Source: Azolla caroliniana
Lineage: Eukaryota > Polypodiophyta
NCBI GenBank assembly: GCA_043228905.1
Contig: JBHGNT010000015.1
Coordinates: forward strand, 12,400,001 to 12,464,000
DNA length: 64,000 bases
Direction of reading: 5' to 3'
Shown here: one piece after another, positions 50,374-62,407 of the stretch
Layout of the letters: each line of letters starts with the position of its first letter
Numbering within the stretch: the first letter of the stretch is position 1
Translations under genes and position numbers: made by a program
The notes under the pieces: generated by a model
Seen by the model: only the letters and a program-made list of their open reading frames with translations
What the model was told of the DNA's origin: nothing
Databases searched by the model: none

Positions 50374-52563
50374 TCCAAAAAAATTAATTGGCCTCTTTCT
50401 TCTAGACAAAGGCTTCACTAAAACTCAATTTCCACAATCCAAGGGTTTTTGAAAATGAGACCATTATTAGGAAGTGCTAATAAATGTACAGATCAAAGTG
50501 CAGCTGTAATAAATGTGGAGTTGAGAACACATGATAACAATGGCCAAAAAATAGTACTTCACACAACCTATAAGTTGTTATGCTTTTATTTCGTGAAGTT
50601 ATGAATTTATCTCAAGAATTTAATGGGTGTGCAAGGAGTTAGTGATGCATTCTCCAATCATTAACTTATTATGACCAAGTTAGAGTGAAATATACTAAGT
50701 CTTCTATAATCTTCTTACCTCATCTCCTTACAAAGTTTTCCTACTAAATGATATTAATCTCCGTGCATCATTTCGAGTTATGGATGTGAGTGACATAACG
50801 AAAACTCATAATAATTTGTGGTACAAGTCTAAGACTAAAGTTCAATAATGCAACGGTTACATTGGGCATAGACGGGTTGCAATCATGCAACCTTCATGTA
50901 CAATGGTCACACCATTCAAGAAGAATTTTCACAACTATTAAGTTCGTCAGGTGTTCCCCTTATTTGGATGCACATCTTATTCCATAGATTATAAGCATGG
51001 TAGTTTATTGAGTTAAAGGTGTGAAGCCTTGGAGAGATGTAAGTAACAAGCACCTCCATCGAAAAAAAGAAAAAGAAGAGGACAGATCCTTTAGGCTCTG
51101 GGTTCAAGAACATTGCTATGATTATGATTATTAACCGCATGTCAAATTTGAAGCTCCTTTGTACTTGCCATATCAATATTTTCATTAATCATGAAGATTT
51201 CTTATAATCGTGTTAATTTCCATGAAAGTGTCAAAAATATCACTTGGTTTTGTCAATACGGTTTTCTTATGGTTGCATGGTATCATAATGCTCTCTCATC
51301 AAGTTACAAAGATTAATATCATGGAAGAGCTAATAGATCAATGGGGTAAAACCAACCTCATAGTGTTTGTAGATAATTGTTGTTCTATTCATTGCATGGT
51401 CATGCAAACACCTAGATTTGTTGGAATTGTTTCATCTAATACACCTACGAGTTTAAAACACATTAGTGTTATTAAACCTTGGCTTGAATTCGAAAAAATG
51501 CAATAAAGATGGAATAACTTTTTCTTAGCTATAGCAGTTCCACTTTATTTATGGTTCTTTACATATAAAGGACCGAACATTGATTTTTATTGATTAACTC
51601 CAAAACTTCACAATAACCTATTACCATCACCCTTCATATTACATGGTATAAGCAAAACATATAATTGTCTGAAATACACTTAAAGGGTGGGAGTGTTTCT
51701 TTACATATTGATAGTGAATCCACAGTTGAATCTTATGACAATCCCGTTAGTGATTGTCTCCTCCAGAGTCCATACGAATCTTTGTCTCGTTTTGTATGCA
51801 TTTTAAAAAGGAACATAAAAGTTTGGGAAAATGTAGAATCATAACAAATACGTTGTTATATGCAACCATGCCTAGCATTAAATAAAAGTGAAGCGAATGG
51901 AATCAGTTGTCTTTGATTTACATAACCAAAAGAAGATTCACTGTGAAAGAAAGCTTGCAAATGTCTTCGTAGTATCATATTCTTATAAGTTGTGTAATTT
52001 GGAATTGAACTTGTATAAATTTCATGACTTGGAGAACGATCATCTATTTCGTTTGCTCAAAGCTAGTTGGCTATTTTGTCTCCCTCATATCAAAGCACAT
52101 CTAAATTGGGTTATGAGGAAAATCATTTTGTAGATATTTAACTTATGACATTCCGTAACCCAATTTATGTGTTCCACAAGGCCACTTATGTGTATCCAAG
52201 TTATGCTCACGAGTAACAATGCATTGTTATAAGCGTGCTAATATACATACATGGAGTACGTAAAATAGTGCACACTCATATGTATATATAAATATATAAT
52301 ATAAAGTAATCGATGGTACCATGTACTAATGCGGCATCTAACCTCACCTACCTAGGGGAGACAAGTGAATAGGAAATGGAGGAATGCTAGGCTGTAAAAG
52401 ATATCATGTGAGTTTTGGACAATGTAGACAAAAAACACAAAAGAGTTAGAGAAAAAGTATAAGATACAAATTTTAGACCTTGGGATGTGTGAATCTATGT
52501 GGAAAGGACCACACAAAAGCAAAAAAACATGAGTGACCAACAATTATGCTTCAACGAAGCAAG

Positions 52564-52585
52564 TGGGGTGGGGGTGGGGTGGGGT
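52564..52585 (+). other. G-quadruplex motif
   Basis: Four runs of four or five G separated by single T (GGGGTGGGGGTGGGGTGGGG), fitting the canonical intramolecular quadruplex pattern. Confidence 0.8.
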
Positions 52586-53925
52586 AAACAATAGTGCTAG
52601 CCAACAAGGGCAACAACATAAAGAGCTGGTGGGGAATGCTAGTTGGTAAATATAGATCGTAGAAGGAAAGATAAATTGAGGGTGGTGGAGGGGGAATCAA
52701 AATGCACGAGGTAATCGAATCAACAATGACTTTGTTGATTGTAGCTAAAAACATATGGATGCGGAAAGTATAATTTGGACAAGACATTTGTATAAATTTG
52801 AAATGGGTTTTGATTGCTTTCATGTATGCCACAGAAAGTGTGGGTGTCCATGTCTATTTGTACATGAATATTGGTGGAGCATTCTCATGAAAGACTTTTG
52901 TGGATATGATGTGAATCTATGTTAAACCCATACTTTTGAAACTCGACAAAGAAGCTTCCTTGTGGCATGTAGTAGGGACAAGGATGTTTGTGCACATATG
53001 CTCATATTTGCATCACATTTGAATGAGAAAGGTGTATTGCAATGTATGTCTCGTGATATCCATTATTTGCATATTACCTGATGTTTCATTTGTTTAAGAT
53101 GAAGCTTCCTTGGATAGAGCAAATTCGAGACAGTGTTAGATGAATGGGCATTTATAATTTGTCCACTAGAGAGAGATGCGGGACATAAATGATCTTCACT
53201 TGTTATACATTTGTGGATTTTGTAAGTGATTCCTAATGCTCAATAATTTGACTAATAAGTCTTGCAACACAACTTCCATGTCTTGTCCAAGAAAGATTTA
53301 GATAGGGATAGATTGTGATGTAAAATATATGGAAAGCAAGTTTATGATGAGATCAAAGATTGAGAAGCCAAATAGAGTGAGTGTTGACACATGTACACCC
53401 TCATGAACTTGCTGAGAGTGTAGAGTGCAATATAATGTAAAGAATTACACAATTTGGGAATGATGTGACATATGAAAACCCTTTCAATGTGGACAATGGA
53501 GACAAGAATGCACCATATTCGTTGAAAGGGAAGGGGACAAGTGAAGCTAGTCACTTGTGTGGTCCATCAAAGCATAGTCTTTTGAGGGAGGAGTTGGGGG
53601 CCCCCACCCGATGGAGGTATGTGATGTTTATTAGGGAAAACTACAAACATACTGAAAAAGCCACATGGGTTTCAAAATATTTTCGAAATGACACTTCTTA
53701 ACAAAAGACAATTTAGTAGCCAAAGTATTGGAACGGCTACTTCTGTGCCATGAGAATGGAAAAAAAGTTGAGCGGCTAGTTAATGTTGATTTGCGTGACA
53801 TCTCAAATTAAGTAAGGGGGTTAGTAGGAGGGACATGGCAATTTTGCATTAGTGTGTGTGTGTGTGGTGGCATATGACGGCCTGAATGAAGGCTATGTTA
53901 TTTGTGGAGACAAGGATAGATAGAT

Positions 53926-53978
53926 TTTTTTTTTTAGCGTCCATAGAGAGGCTAATATTGACCCATAGGAGACGGGAG
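53926..53978 (-). mobile_element. LINE-B 3' tail with poly-A
   Basis: Minus strand reads TATGGGTCAATATTAGCCTC, then TCTATGGACGCTAAAAAAAA, almost the same as the 3' end of the LINE-B fragment in MENG intron 1 (23026-22990). The A-run marks the 3' end. Only the tail is present. Confidence 0.55.
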
Positions 53979-54084
53979 CAGGGGACGGCGGACATATATA
54001 TGTCCAAGATTTCAGGCATTCTCTGCATTAATTAGGCCACTTGAAAAAGCGGGATGGTGTTTGAGGAGGCTTCTACTTTTCCAT

Positions 54085-54459
54085 TTGTTTGTGTGTGTGT
54101 GTGTGTGTATGAAGGTAGAAAAAAAGGGTAGTTCCAATGGATGGGCATGGGCATGGGCATGGGCAATGGGCAATGGAGGCATGGCATGGAGAGGAGTGGG
54201 TGGGGTAAAATTGCTCTACCTCACCTACATATATGTTGTATGTACAGACAGACAGACAGACAGACAATGGTTGGCTGGCTGACTACTGACTACTGGCTGA
54301 CTGGCTTTAGCTTTTGTTTGATATGAGAGTTCTCAGTGGGTATGTGTTGTTGTTGGGTGAGAGAGAGAGAGAGTGAGTGGGTCACGTGGGCGGAGAGGTG
54401 TGAAACGGCCATTTGGGCATGCAACGTCTCTTTCTGTGGCCCAAAAGCTGGCTGGCCTC

Positions 54460-54510
<51 letters not shown>

Positions 54511-54660
54511 ACAGAGAGAGACAGACACGGAGGCAGAGAGAAGGCTTCTTCTCCTTTGGTGTCAAACAGACACAGGCTGGTAAAAAGGAGACAGAAAAAC
54601 CCGGTCTCGGAAGGGCTGCTTAAAAGGAGGAGAAAACACACACACACACACACACACACC
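54085..54660. repeat. cluster of microsatellites upstream of AGP gene
   Basis: In order: (GT)n 54089-54108, GGGCAT repeats 54142-54166, (CAGA)n 54245-54266, (GA)n 54359-54373, (TC)n(AC)n 54462-54507 and (AC)n 54636-54659. They lie in the promoter or upstream region of the AGP gene. Confidence 0.9.
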
Positions 54661-54781
54661 CCACACCCAGAGAGAGCAGAGAGAAGCAGTGGCTGTCTTT
54701 TTATTTTTGTTGAGGCAAAAACAAAAGGATCATTTCATAAAGACCACCCCACCCAGCTGCTGAAGCATTGCAGCAGCTTCT

Positions 54782-54949
54782 GAAGAAGAAGAAGAAGAAG
54801 AAGAAGAAGAAGAAGAGGGAATTCAAGGAAGGGAGAAAAGGAAGCAGAAGAGCGTCCTGCAGGGGTGCTCAGCCGATCGATCGATCGATCGAAGAGACAA
54901 GAAGAAGAAGAAAGAAGAAGAAAGAAGAAAGACTTAAGAGAGAGTAAAG

Positions 54950-54985
<36 letters not shown>
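54782..54985. repeat. (GAA)n, (GATC)n and (GA)n tracts in AGP 5' leader
   Basis: GAA repeats at 54782-54816, GATCGATC repeats at about 54873-54891, and a long GA tract at about 54954-54980, six bases or so before the start codon. Probably 5' UTR; GA-rich leaders are common in plant promoters. Confidence 0.85.
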
Positions 54986-54987
<2 letters not shown>

Positions 54988-54991
54988 AGAG

Positions 54992-55908
54992 ATGGCACAA
55001 CGCAATCACCTCCTCCTCTTCGGCAGCACCTTCATGCTCCTGCTCCTGCTGCCATCATCATCATCCTCCATGATGGCTATGGCGCAGAGCAATACCTCCA
55101 ACTCTTCATCTCCCTCTCCCTCTCCCGCCCCAACCCCCATCTCTGCAACGCCTACTAAATCGCCATCGCCATCGCCATCTCCATCGTCTGCCTCCATTAC
55201 GCCCACCCCTCTTTCTTCTCCTGCCTCATCCCCTGTCTCTGCTTCGCCCGTTTCATCTCCTGTCTCTTCTCCTGCAGTCTCGGCGCCCGTTTCTCCTCCC
55301 GTTTCTTCCCCTGTCTCTTCACCCGTTTCTTCCCCTGCCTCTTCACCCGTTTCTTCCCCTGCCTCTTCACCCGTTTCTTCCCCTGCCTCTTCATCCGTTT
55401 CTTCCCCTGCCTCTTCACCCGCTTCTTCCCCTCCCTCTTCACCCGCTTCTTCTCCTGCCTCTTCACCCGTTTCTTCACCCGTTTCCGCCCCCGCCTCAAA
55501 CCCTGCAGCTTCTGCATCCAGCCCGCCATCCCCTCCTCCCACTACCCCTACCCCTCAGCCATCCACACCCAGTGTAAGTTCCCTTCCTTCCTTCCTTTTC
55601 CTCTCTCATTTCTCCATCTCTTTCTATTTCTGCGCTTCTCATTCTCTGCTCTGCTTCCTTCTCCATGAATAATCACAATTCCTCCCTCCATTCCTGTGAT
55701 TTCTGAGACACTACTAGTATATATATATATATACATATATATGCATCTGTTTTCTGATGATGATCCTTCTCTATCTCTGATGTTCCGTTCTCTCTTTGTT
55801 TTGTTTTTGCAGAGCGCTACTACTACTACTACTACTACTACACAGAGCCTTGCTCAGATGTTGCTCTTCTCCATGGCTGCCGTGGCTGCAGCGCTCTATG
55901 CATTCTGA
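54992..55908 (+). CDS. AGP: classical arabinogalactan protein, GPI-anchored (2 exons)
   Basis: A Pro/Ala/Ser/Thr-rich cell-surface proteoglycan backbone. Exons 54992-55573 and 55813-55908 join in phase (GT-AG) to 226 codons with stop, 225 aa. Residues 1-31 form a signal peptide with a Leu-rich core, and cleavage is likely after AMA, giving an N-terminal Gln. Residues 32-194 are Ser-Pro, Ala-Pro, Val-Ser and Thr-Pro rich, with many SSPVSSPASSP-type units; the prolines in these contexts are expected hydroxylation and arabinogalactan sites. Exon 2 encodes SATTTTTTTTQ and the hydrophobic LAQMLLFSMAAVAAALYAF tail, a GPI-anchor addition signal. Almost no Lys or aromatic residues occur in the mature part, so it is not the Lys-rich type. 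The ATG is the first in frame, following a GA-rich leader. Confidence 0.9.
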
Positions 55909-58151
55909 GCCTTCAGAAGAAGAGCTGAAGGGAGCAGAGAGAGCCAAGCCAAAAAAGGAGCAGAGCAGAGCAGAGTGTGTGTTGGCTCTTCCATTGGTGC
56001 TGGGATTGGGCTTCCCATGCTTCCATCACCATCTTTCTTCTTCTTCTCTCCCTCTCTCTCTCTTTTTTTATCCCTTAAATTTTTGGCTCTAGATTCTTTC
56101 TATATACACTGTTTTTCTATGGTCATACACAAACACAGTCGGTCACTCATATTCATGATGATCCATCCATCCATCCATCCATCTCTCTCTCTCTCTCTCT
56201 TCCTCTCTTTACTCTGTAGCCATGGTTGGCTTGCCCTTCAGAGCTTCTGAGAGCACTCTTGTTCTTGTTATTTCTGAGACTCTTTTTCTCTTATCTAGAA
56301 TCTTTATTAGCAATATAGTCTGTCTACATTACATACCTTTGATGATTTCTACTCTGTTTTTTCCCTGTGTATGTGTCTTAAGCGCTCCATGTAATTGATT
56401 ATGTGATGAGAGAGAAATCATGGCTCATTGGGTGATTTGTGGCATTGCAAACGATGATAAATAGACGGGAGTAATACATGTTAAGAAATCATGGGTGTGT
56501 AACTAATTGGTTTAAGCGATGGGTAGACAGTAAAGAGAAATAGGAAAAGGCATTGTTGATTTTCCTTCATTTTGGGATATGTAATCTGTTTGCTGCTGCA
56601 TGCTATATAGCCAAAAGGTCAGCTGTATGTATGCCATTGAATTGGATGTGGCCACCATCAAAATCTATCAGAGCTATCTCTGTCTTATGGCTTTTGTCAA
56701 CCAGGACAATTTGATAATGTGGGCCCTTCAATATCATGGTGGCCAAAGAAAGGAAATATGTAGGGAATAAGAAGAATGTAAAGAACAAAAACAAGAAAAA
56801 GAAAGAATTTAAAGTCTTGCTTGTGATTTTGGTAAGTTGAGATAGCAAATCCAATCCAAGTCTCATGTGCAATCCAAATCAAGTCTTGCTTGTAGATGGC
56901 ATGGGTTTACTAAAACTCCCCATGGATGATGATCTTGCCACTAGAATGTGGTGTGGAATTAGTCCTGTGGAATTCGGTCGGGAACGTCATTAGTTCATGA
57001 CACATGTAGATAGATTTTTCCTTTCACATTGGTGTGGACATGGAGGCATCACATATTTACTGTGGTTTGACATTCATAGTACCACGATTTTCCCTTTCGC
57101 ATTGATGTGGGTTTTGATGTTCATCTCAAACATCGGTAAGAGGTCTCCGGACACAATTATATGTGTGGGTGTGTGTGGCCTCGAGACAAGAGCCCTCCAT
57201 GGATGGATCATCCCGCATGTGACAAGGTATTTGTGGGTGTCCATTGAAGCCATGTGAAGATGATGGACCCCTCTTGTACAACAACAAAAGCTTAAGATTC
57301 CCCCCTATACATCAATAGATAGAAAGTAAAAGTTTCTTACTTTAAGAAGCAACCTATATGTCTGCATTATGTAATAATAATATATTGGCATGACACATCC
57401 AAAGTAACTTTTAAAAGCAAATTGTCGATTGTCGAGGAAGAGGTGTGAAGGTTACAACAATCAGTGCGGACAGCAGAAAAGTTGTTAAAAATAAAATTGG
57501 ATGTCACACGTACACAGATGGGATGATATAATTTATATGCATTTTTGTGATTAATGTCGAACCGCATTATCAAAATTTTGGTCCATAATTCTAGTAACTA
57601 GCCATCATGTTGAGAATTGCTGGTTACTTGTGTGTTCTCCATCATTGTGCACTTTAGAAACTAATGTGTCCACAACTAAGGGGTGTGTGTCTACTGTTGC
57701 ACTTGGGGTGTAGGATTGATATCTTCGCATTTAGGATCAAATCAAGATCACTCCTTGGTTTCATTTCAGCAATGAAAAATTTGCCAAATGTCAATGAGGA
57801 ACTATAAATGTAGTGGACATCTTCAATACGTTCCAGATGGGCGTGGTTTGATGAAGGATATAATAATTGAATGAATATTAAAAAAGGAATACGATTTGTG
57901 TCCACTATGAAACTTTTTGTATGCCATGAGAAACATTAATCTATCTCATATTCAAAGTTTTTTTTTAACCTTTGCACTAATGGTAGGATTGCCAAGGAGG
58001 GCTTTGCTCATATCATATATGTAATCACTGAATGTAATAAAAGTGTTCGTGCAAGCATACAAACACATTTGGAAACAAACACGTTTGAAAAGGGAAAACT
58101 ATCTTTGTCTTGGGTTCGAATCCCAATTTTCTCAACCCCCCTTCTTACCCC

Positions 58152-58191
<40 letters not shown>

Positions 58192-58421
58192 AGTATCATG
58201 TCATAGTAAAATTTTATGTTAATGTCATGTCATAGTAAAATGTCATGTTTTCTTCATATTCTCGAATATACGTTTGATGAGTTTTTGAACGTTTGATTAT
58301 AATTTATAATGACATATTTTGATTCAATCTCTATAGTTCATACTCATTTTTTTGTAAAGTTCTAACGTGAAGAAATTGATACCTTTATTAGTTGCGAGAT
58401 GAGAACATTGATAATTTGCAA
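55909..58421. other. AGP 3' flank and intergenic sequence
   Basis: It includes the AGP 3' UTR, (CATC)n(TC)n at about 56161-56200 and (CT)n at 58155-58186. A B-box-like GGTTCGAATCC lies at 58113-58123. Frames in this part have no motif. Confidence 0.5.
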
Positions 58422-58441
58422 GAGAGAGAGAGAGAGAGAGA
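58422..58441. repeat. (GA)n tract at LINE-A 5' junction
   Basis: About 10 GA units; LINE-A ORF2 sequence begins almost immediately afterwards. Confidence 0.9.
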
Positions 58442-60199
58442 AATATATATATTATGGAAAACTTTATTTGATAAAGATTGGGCTGTTTTATGTGTAGTTG
58501 AACATAAGTGTCATGATTTAGCAGGATCTGTGTTACATTGGCGTGGATAATTCGCATATTATGTAGGACAATTATCAAATCATTACTCAGGGGTTGTCAT
58601 GATTATTCGTGATTCGTTTTGTCCACATATAGTCTATAATGATCCATATGGACATTTTTTGGTGATGGAAGTCAAGTATTTTTAGGATTTGATATGGTTG
58701 GTAGGAATCTATGCACCCAATAATGCTAATCAACGCATTGAGTTATGGTCTTCAATGTAATGTATCCACGATTATTAGTGGGACGTGTTGGTTTGTTAAT
58801 GGGTGATTTTAATATGTGTGTTGATGCTTCACAATCTACTTCACGATTCTCATTGATGGATTCTCCTAAGCAAGCAGTTTGGGACAAATTGGCATTAGAG
58901 GTTTTGAAGTTGGATGTATGGAAATGGTTGCATCAAGATGAGGTTGGGTTTACATTTCAGTCTATGTAATACAAAGAAACATGGAGTAGGTTAGATAGAA
59001 TGTATGTTATGCATGATGAGTCTTTTTTGCTAGAGATGCTTAATATGTCAATTATGCAAGAGGTTGTGACATCGGATCATTTTCCCATATGTTTTGAGTT
59101 TAATAAACATGGGGTATATATATACAAAACATTGCTTCAACGAGTTCCTTTGAGGTTTAATTCGTCTTTATTATTACATTCTTTATTTGATGCCTATATG
59201 CAACCAAATTTTTACATGTTTTCAGAACAAGTTATTTCAAAAGGATGGCATGCATGGGATACAACACTACAAAACATCAATGATATTCATCATATGTATG
59301 GTATGACTAATGATAAAAGATGTAAGAAATTGATTGATAAGTTTTCATATATTCTTACGCGGTGCAATGTACTATTGATGAATAATCCATAGGATGAATA
59401 ACTTTTGGATGTTCAAGTTCAAGTACAAGACATTGTGAAGAATTTATCTTGTCAAAGTTATCAACAGACAAGACTACGTCAATTAAAGGAGGGATTTATA
59501 GCTAATCAATCACAATCTCATATGTTTTTTCAAGGATTAAGACCACCATATGCTCGTTCAAATGTGGTACAAATTAAGATAGGGGATGACATTGTTGTAG
59601 ACCTAGTCAAGGTTATTGAGTTATGTATTACTCATTTTAAGAATTTGATTGGACCAGAAGAGGATGTCTTGAAAGCACGACAAGAGTTTTATAATGTAAT
59701 TGGGAGTGCTGTGAATACAAATATTTGTCAAGAATTGGATGCTGATTTTGAAGAAGCTGAGGTGGAAAAGGTATTGTTACACCTTCCAAATGGTAAAAGC
59801 CTTGGCTGGGATGGTGTTACAAATGAAGTTTTTAAGAAGTATGCTAGCATGCTTAAGAGTCCATTCACACAAATGTTTCAACAATGTTGGGATTCTGGTT
59901 TCATGCCTGAGAGCTGGAAGGTGGGCTTAATCAAATTGATGCCAAAAGTACCATCTCCGAAGTCATTTCATCAATGGAGGCCTTTTTCATTGATGGGAGG
60001 GTTGTACAAAGTGTTTGCAAAGATATTATCCAACAAACTTAAGAAGTTCTCACCTCAACTTATTCATCCATCTCAATATGGTTTTATTACAGGTAGAAAT
60101 GTATTGCATAATGTTTTGAAAGTTCAAATGGCGACCGATTATGCTCGACATACACATCAAGAAATGGTTATGATGCAATTAGATTTGGAAAAAGCATAT
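58442..60199 (+). mobile_element. LINE-A copy 2, 5'-truncated ORF2
   Basis: It starts in the endonuclease (ILWKTLFDKDWAVLCVVEHK, from about 58454), equivalent to 41356 in copy 1. It retains GIYAPNNANQR, LLMGDFNMCVDASQS (about 58794-58838), SRLDRMYV (58984-59007) and an intact SDHFPI (about 59071-59088). RT is open from 59405 to 60268: LPNGKSLGWDGVTNEVFKKY, WKVGLIKLMPKVPSPKSFHQ, QYGFITGRNVLHNVL and LDLEKAYDHVNW. Stops at 58743, 58967 and 59390 break the upstream part. From 60200 the RT sequence passes into a tandem array and the rest of ORF2 is absent. Confidence 0.85.
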
Positions 60200-60917
60200 G
60201 ATCATGTTAATTGGTCTTTCCTCTCAGGTGTGATGTATAATATGGGGTTTGGTCCTTGTATGTGTTGACTTATCTTTTTGCTAGGGCAAAATGCAACTTC
60301 TCGTGTGATGCTTAATGGCGGCGTCACTCCGAAAGTGTTTCTTACTAGATCCGTGCGGCAAGGATGTCCATGATCATGTTAATTGGTCTTTCCTCTCAGG
60401 TGTGATGTATAATATGGGGTTTGGTCCTTGTATGTGTTGACTTATCTTTTTGCTAGGGCAAAATGCAACTTCTCGTGTGATGCTTAATGGCGGCGTCACT
60501 CCGAAAGTGTTTCTTACTAGATCCGTGCGGCAAGGATGTCCATGATCATGTTAATTGGTCTTTCCTCTCAGGTGTGATGTATAATATGGGGTTTGGTCCT
60601 CGTATGTGTCGACTTATCTTTTTGCTAGGGCAAAATGCAACCTCCCATGTGATGCTTAATGGCGGCATCACTCCGAAAGTGTTTCTTACTAGATCCGTGC
60701 GGCAAGGATGTCCATGATCATGTTAATTGGTCTTTCCTCTCAGGTGTGATGTATAGTTTGGTCCTCGTATGTGTCGACTTATCTTTTTGCTAGGGCAAAA
60801 TGCAACCTCCCGTGTGATACTTAATGGCGGCGTCACTCCGAAAGTGTTTCTTACTAGATCTGTGCAGCAAGGATGTCCATGATCATGTTAATTGGTCTTT
60901 CCTCTCAGGTGTGATGT
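60200..60917 (+). repeat. 172-bp tandem array derived from LINE-A RT domain
   Basis: The unit starts GATCATGTTAATTGGTCTTT at 60200, 60372, 60544, 60716 and 60881. The first three periods are exactly 172 bp and the fourth is 165 bp owing to a short deletion. The last unit is cut after about 37 bp. Each unit encodes the RT stretch from DHVNWSF to RQGCP; 172 is not a multiple of three, so the frame shifts at each junction. Units 1 and 2 share substitutions (a TGA in place of CGA); units 3 and 4 differ from them slightly. Confidence 0.95.
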
Positions 60918-61520
60918 ACTCTGTGGGACATCACCCTTTAATGGCACCAAGGGAAACCTGTTGATCAAGTAAACAACTGTGTACATCGCCTCAGCCCAAT
61001 AGGATTTCGACAGTTTCGCATGGGAGAGCATGCTCCTTACTCTCTCCATGATTGTTCGATTCATCCTCTCTGCAAGCTCGTTTAATTTTGGGGTCTTTGG
61101 CACTGTGTATTCAATTCGAATACCTTGGCACTTGCAGTATATCCTCGAACTGCCCTTTGTACTCGCCACCGTTGTCGGTTCGAACAACCTTCAGTTTCCG
61201 ACCCGACTCTCTTTCAGCTCTTGCCTAGAACTCCTTGAAAAACGATAGTACTCGATCCTTCGTCTTCAGTACGAAGGCCCATGTCTTCTGACTATGGTCA
61301 TCAATGAATGTCACAAACTATTGTCCACCTCGATGCGATGGAGCATCCACATAGCACACATCCGTGTGTACTAGTTCCAATGTAGCTTCTCTTCTTCTCG
61401 GTGGTCTTGAGTGGAATGCCACCCTATTCTGCTTTCCGGTTAAGCAGTCGACACACTTCTCCAGGTGCACTCCCTTGACTTCTGGTAGAAGTTTCTGGTC
61501 AACTAACCTAGAAGGCCTGA
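60918..61520 (-). mobile_element. TNT1-like copia integrase fragment (family B type)
   Basis: Minus-strand integrase. Visible are the finger end (EKCVDCLTGKQNRVAFHSRP, about 61460-61400), the core LVHTDVCYVDAPSHRGGQ (about 61370-61320), FVTFIDDHSQKTWAFVLK, VVRTDNGGEYKGQF (about 61210-61165), then in the frame from 61187 GIRIEYTVPKTPKLNELAER and MNRTIMERVRSMLSHAKLSK. The D,D,E residues are present but two stops and a frame change break it. Closest in the window is the fragment at 641-2393. It directly abuts the LINE-derived array. Confidence 0.85.
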
Positions 61521-62373
61521 ATTAACCCATCCTCTCTGGTTCAAGTCCCCGGTGGGCCCACTCAAATTTCACACGCACACGCATAACTTTGTGACACTGA
61601 ATCTTGTGCATCATAGATAATTTTCTTTACCCCATTGCCTCTAGTGGGATTCCGAACCTTGACTTCATTATTGAAGTGATTATGTCTTATCATTTGGATA
61701 TCCCTTGTTGTTGTCTTGATCTTCATTCACTATCTCTTTCTTCCAGTGACCTATTTGTCCTAAACCTTGATCTATTGTAAAACTTGGCTTGATCCTCTGA
61801 ACACATCAAAATTCGAATAAATTAGAGCATTTGCCTCACCTAAAAAGAATGAACAAGATCCTACCTTGGAAATATAAATACACATTAATTCACAATAAAC
61901 AATAGGGTTTGATTGATTATGAGATATATTGGACAAACAAAAACTTTCGTTCGAGCGGATCAATTCTCTTGCACAAGCGTGGGGGAGGCATACAACAAGA
62001 ATGGAGTGTTGGATCGATTAAGTCAATGACATAACTTTATAAGTAGCCAGAATGCAAAAGCTCGAATATCATGTCATTACTCGGAACGAAGAGCATTGCT
62101 TGTCAATTTCATTCTTTGGCGACTATAGAGATCAGCCCCCGGGAAACTTATAATTAGTTACATCATACATGTGTGGCCTAGGCCATGAAGAACTTCTTTA
62201 ATACATACTTATATAATTACATATTACATCTAAACAAAACTGGGAAGAAGAAAAACAGGGAGGGCCAGGGCACATGCGAGTGCAAAGAAGCAAATGAAGC
62301 CATCTCTTGTCCGATTCCTCACAACCCATTCAGGTATAGACCCCTGCTAAACCCTGACACACACAGATAGATG

Positions 62374-62407
<34 letters not shown>

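Larger units (their letters stand above)
46565..53925. other. long gene-poor stretch
   Basis: No coding region that I can support in 7.3 kb. It holds a GA microsatellite (about 46979-47005), tandem duplications at 47493-47636 and 50052-50373, a perfect hairpin at 48820-48893 and a G-rich motif at 52564-52585. Short frames scattered here have no motif and no consistent splice structure. Confidence 0.5.

Noticed and set aside
54333-54783. Frames on both strands over the microsatellite cluster upstream of the AGP gene
   Set aside because: They are made of translated GA, AC and TC repeats and have no conserved content.
55006-55542. Long minus-strand frame of 178 codons, very rich in Glu and Gly
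   Set aside because: It is the antisense shadow of the Ser/Pro repeats of the AGP gene; low-complexity coding sequence opens several frames.
60200-60917. The tandem array considered as a CRISPR-like repeat
   Set aside because: Units are contiguous with no spacers and derive from RT coding sequence in a plant genome.
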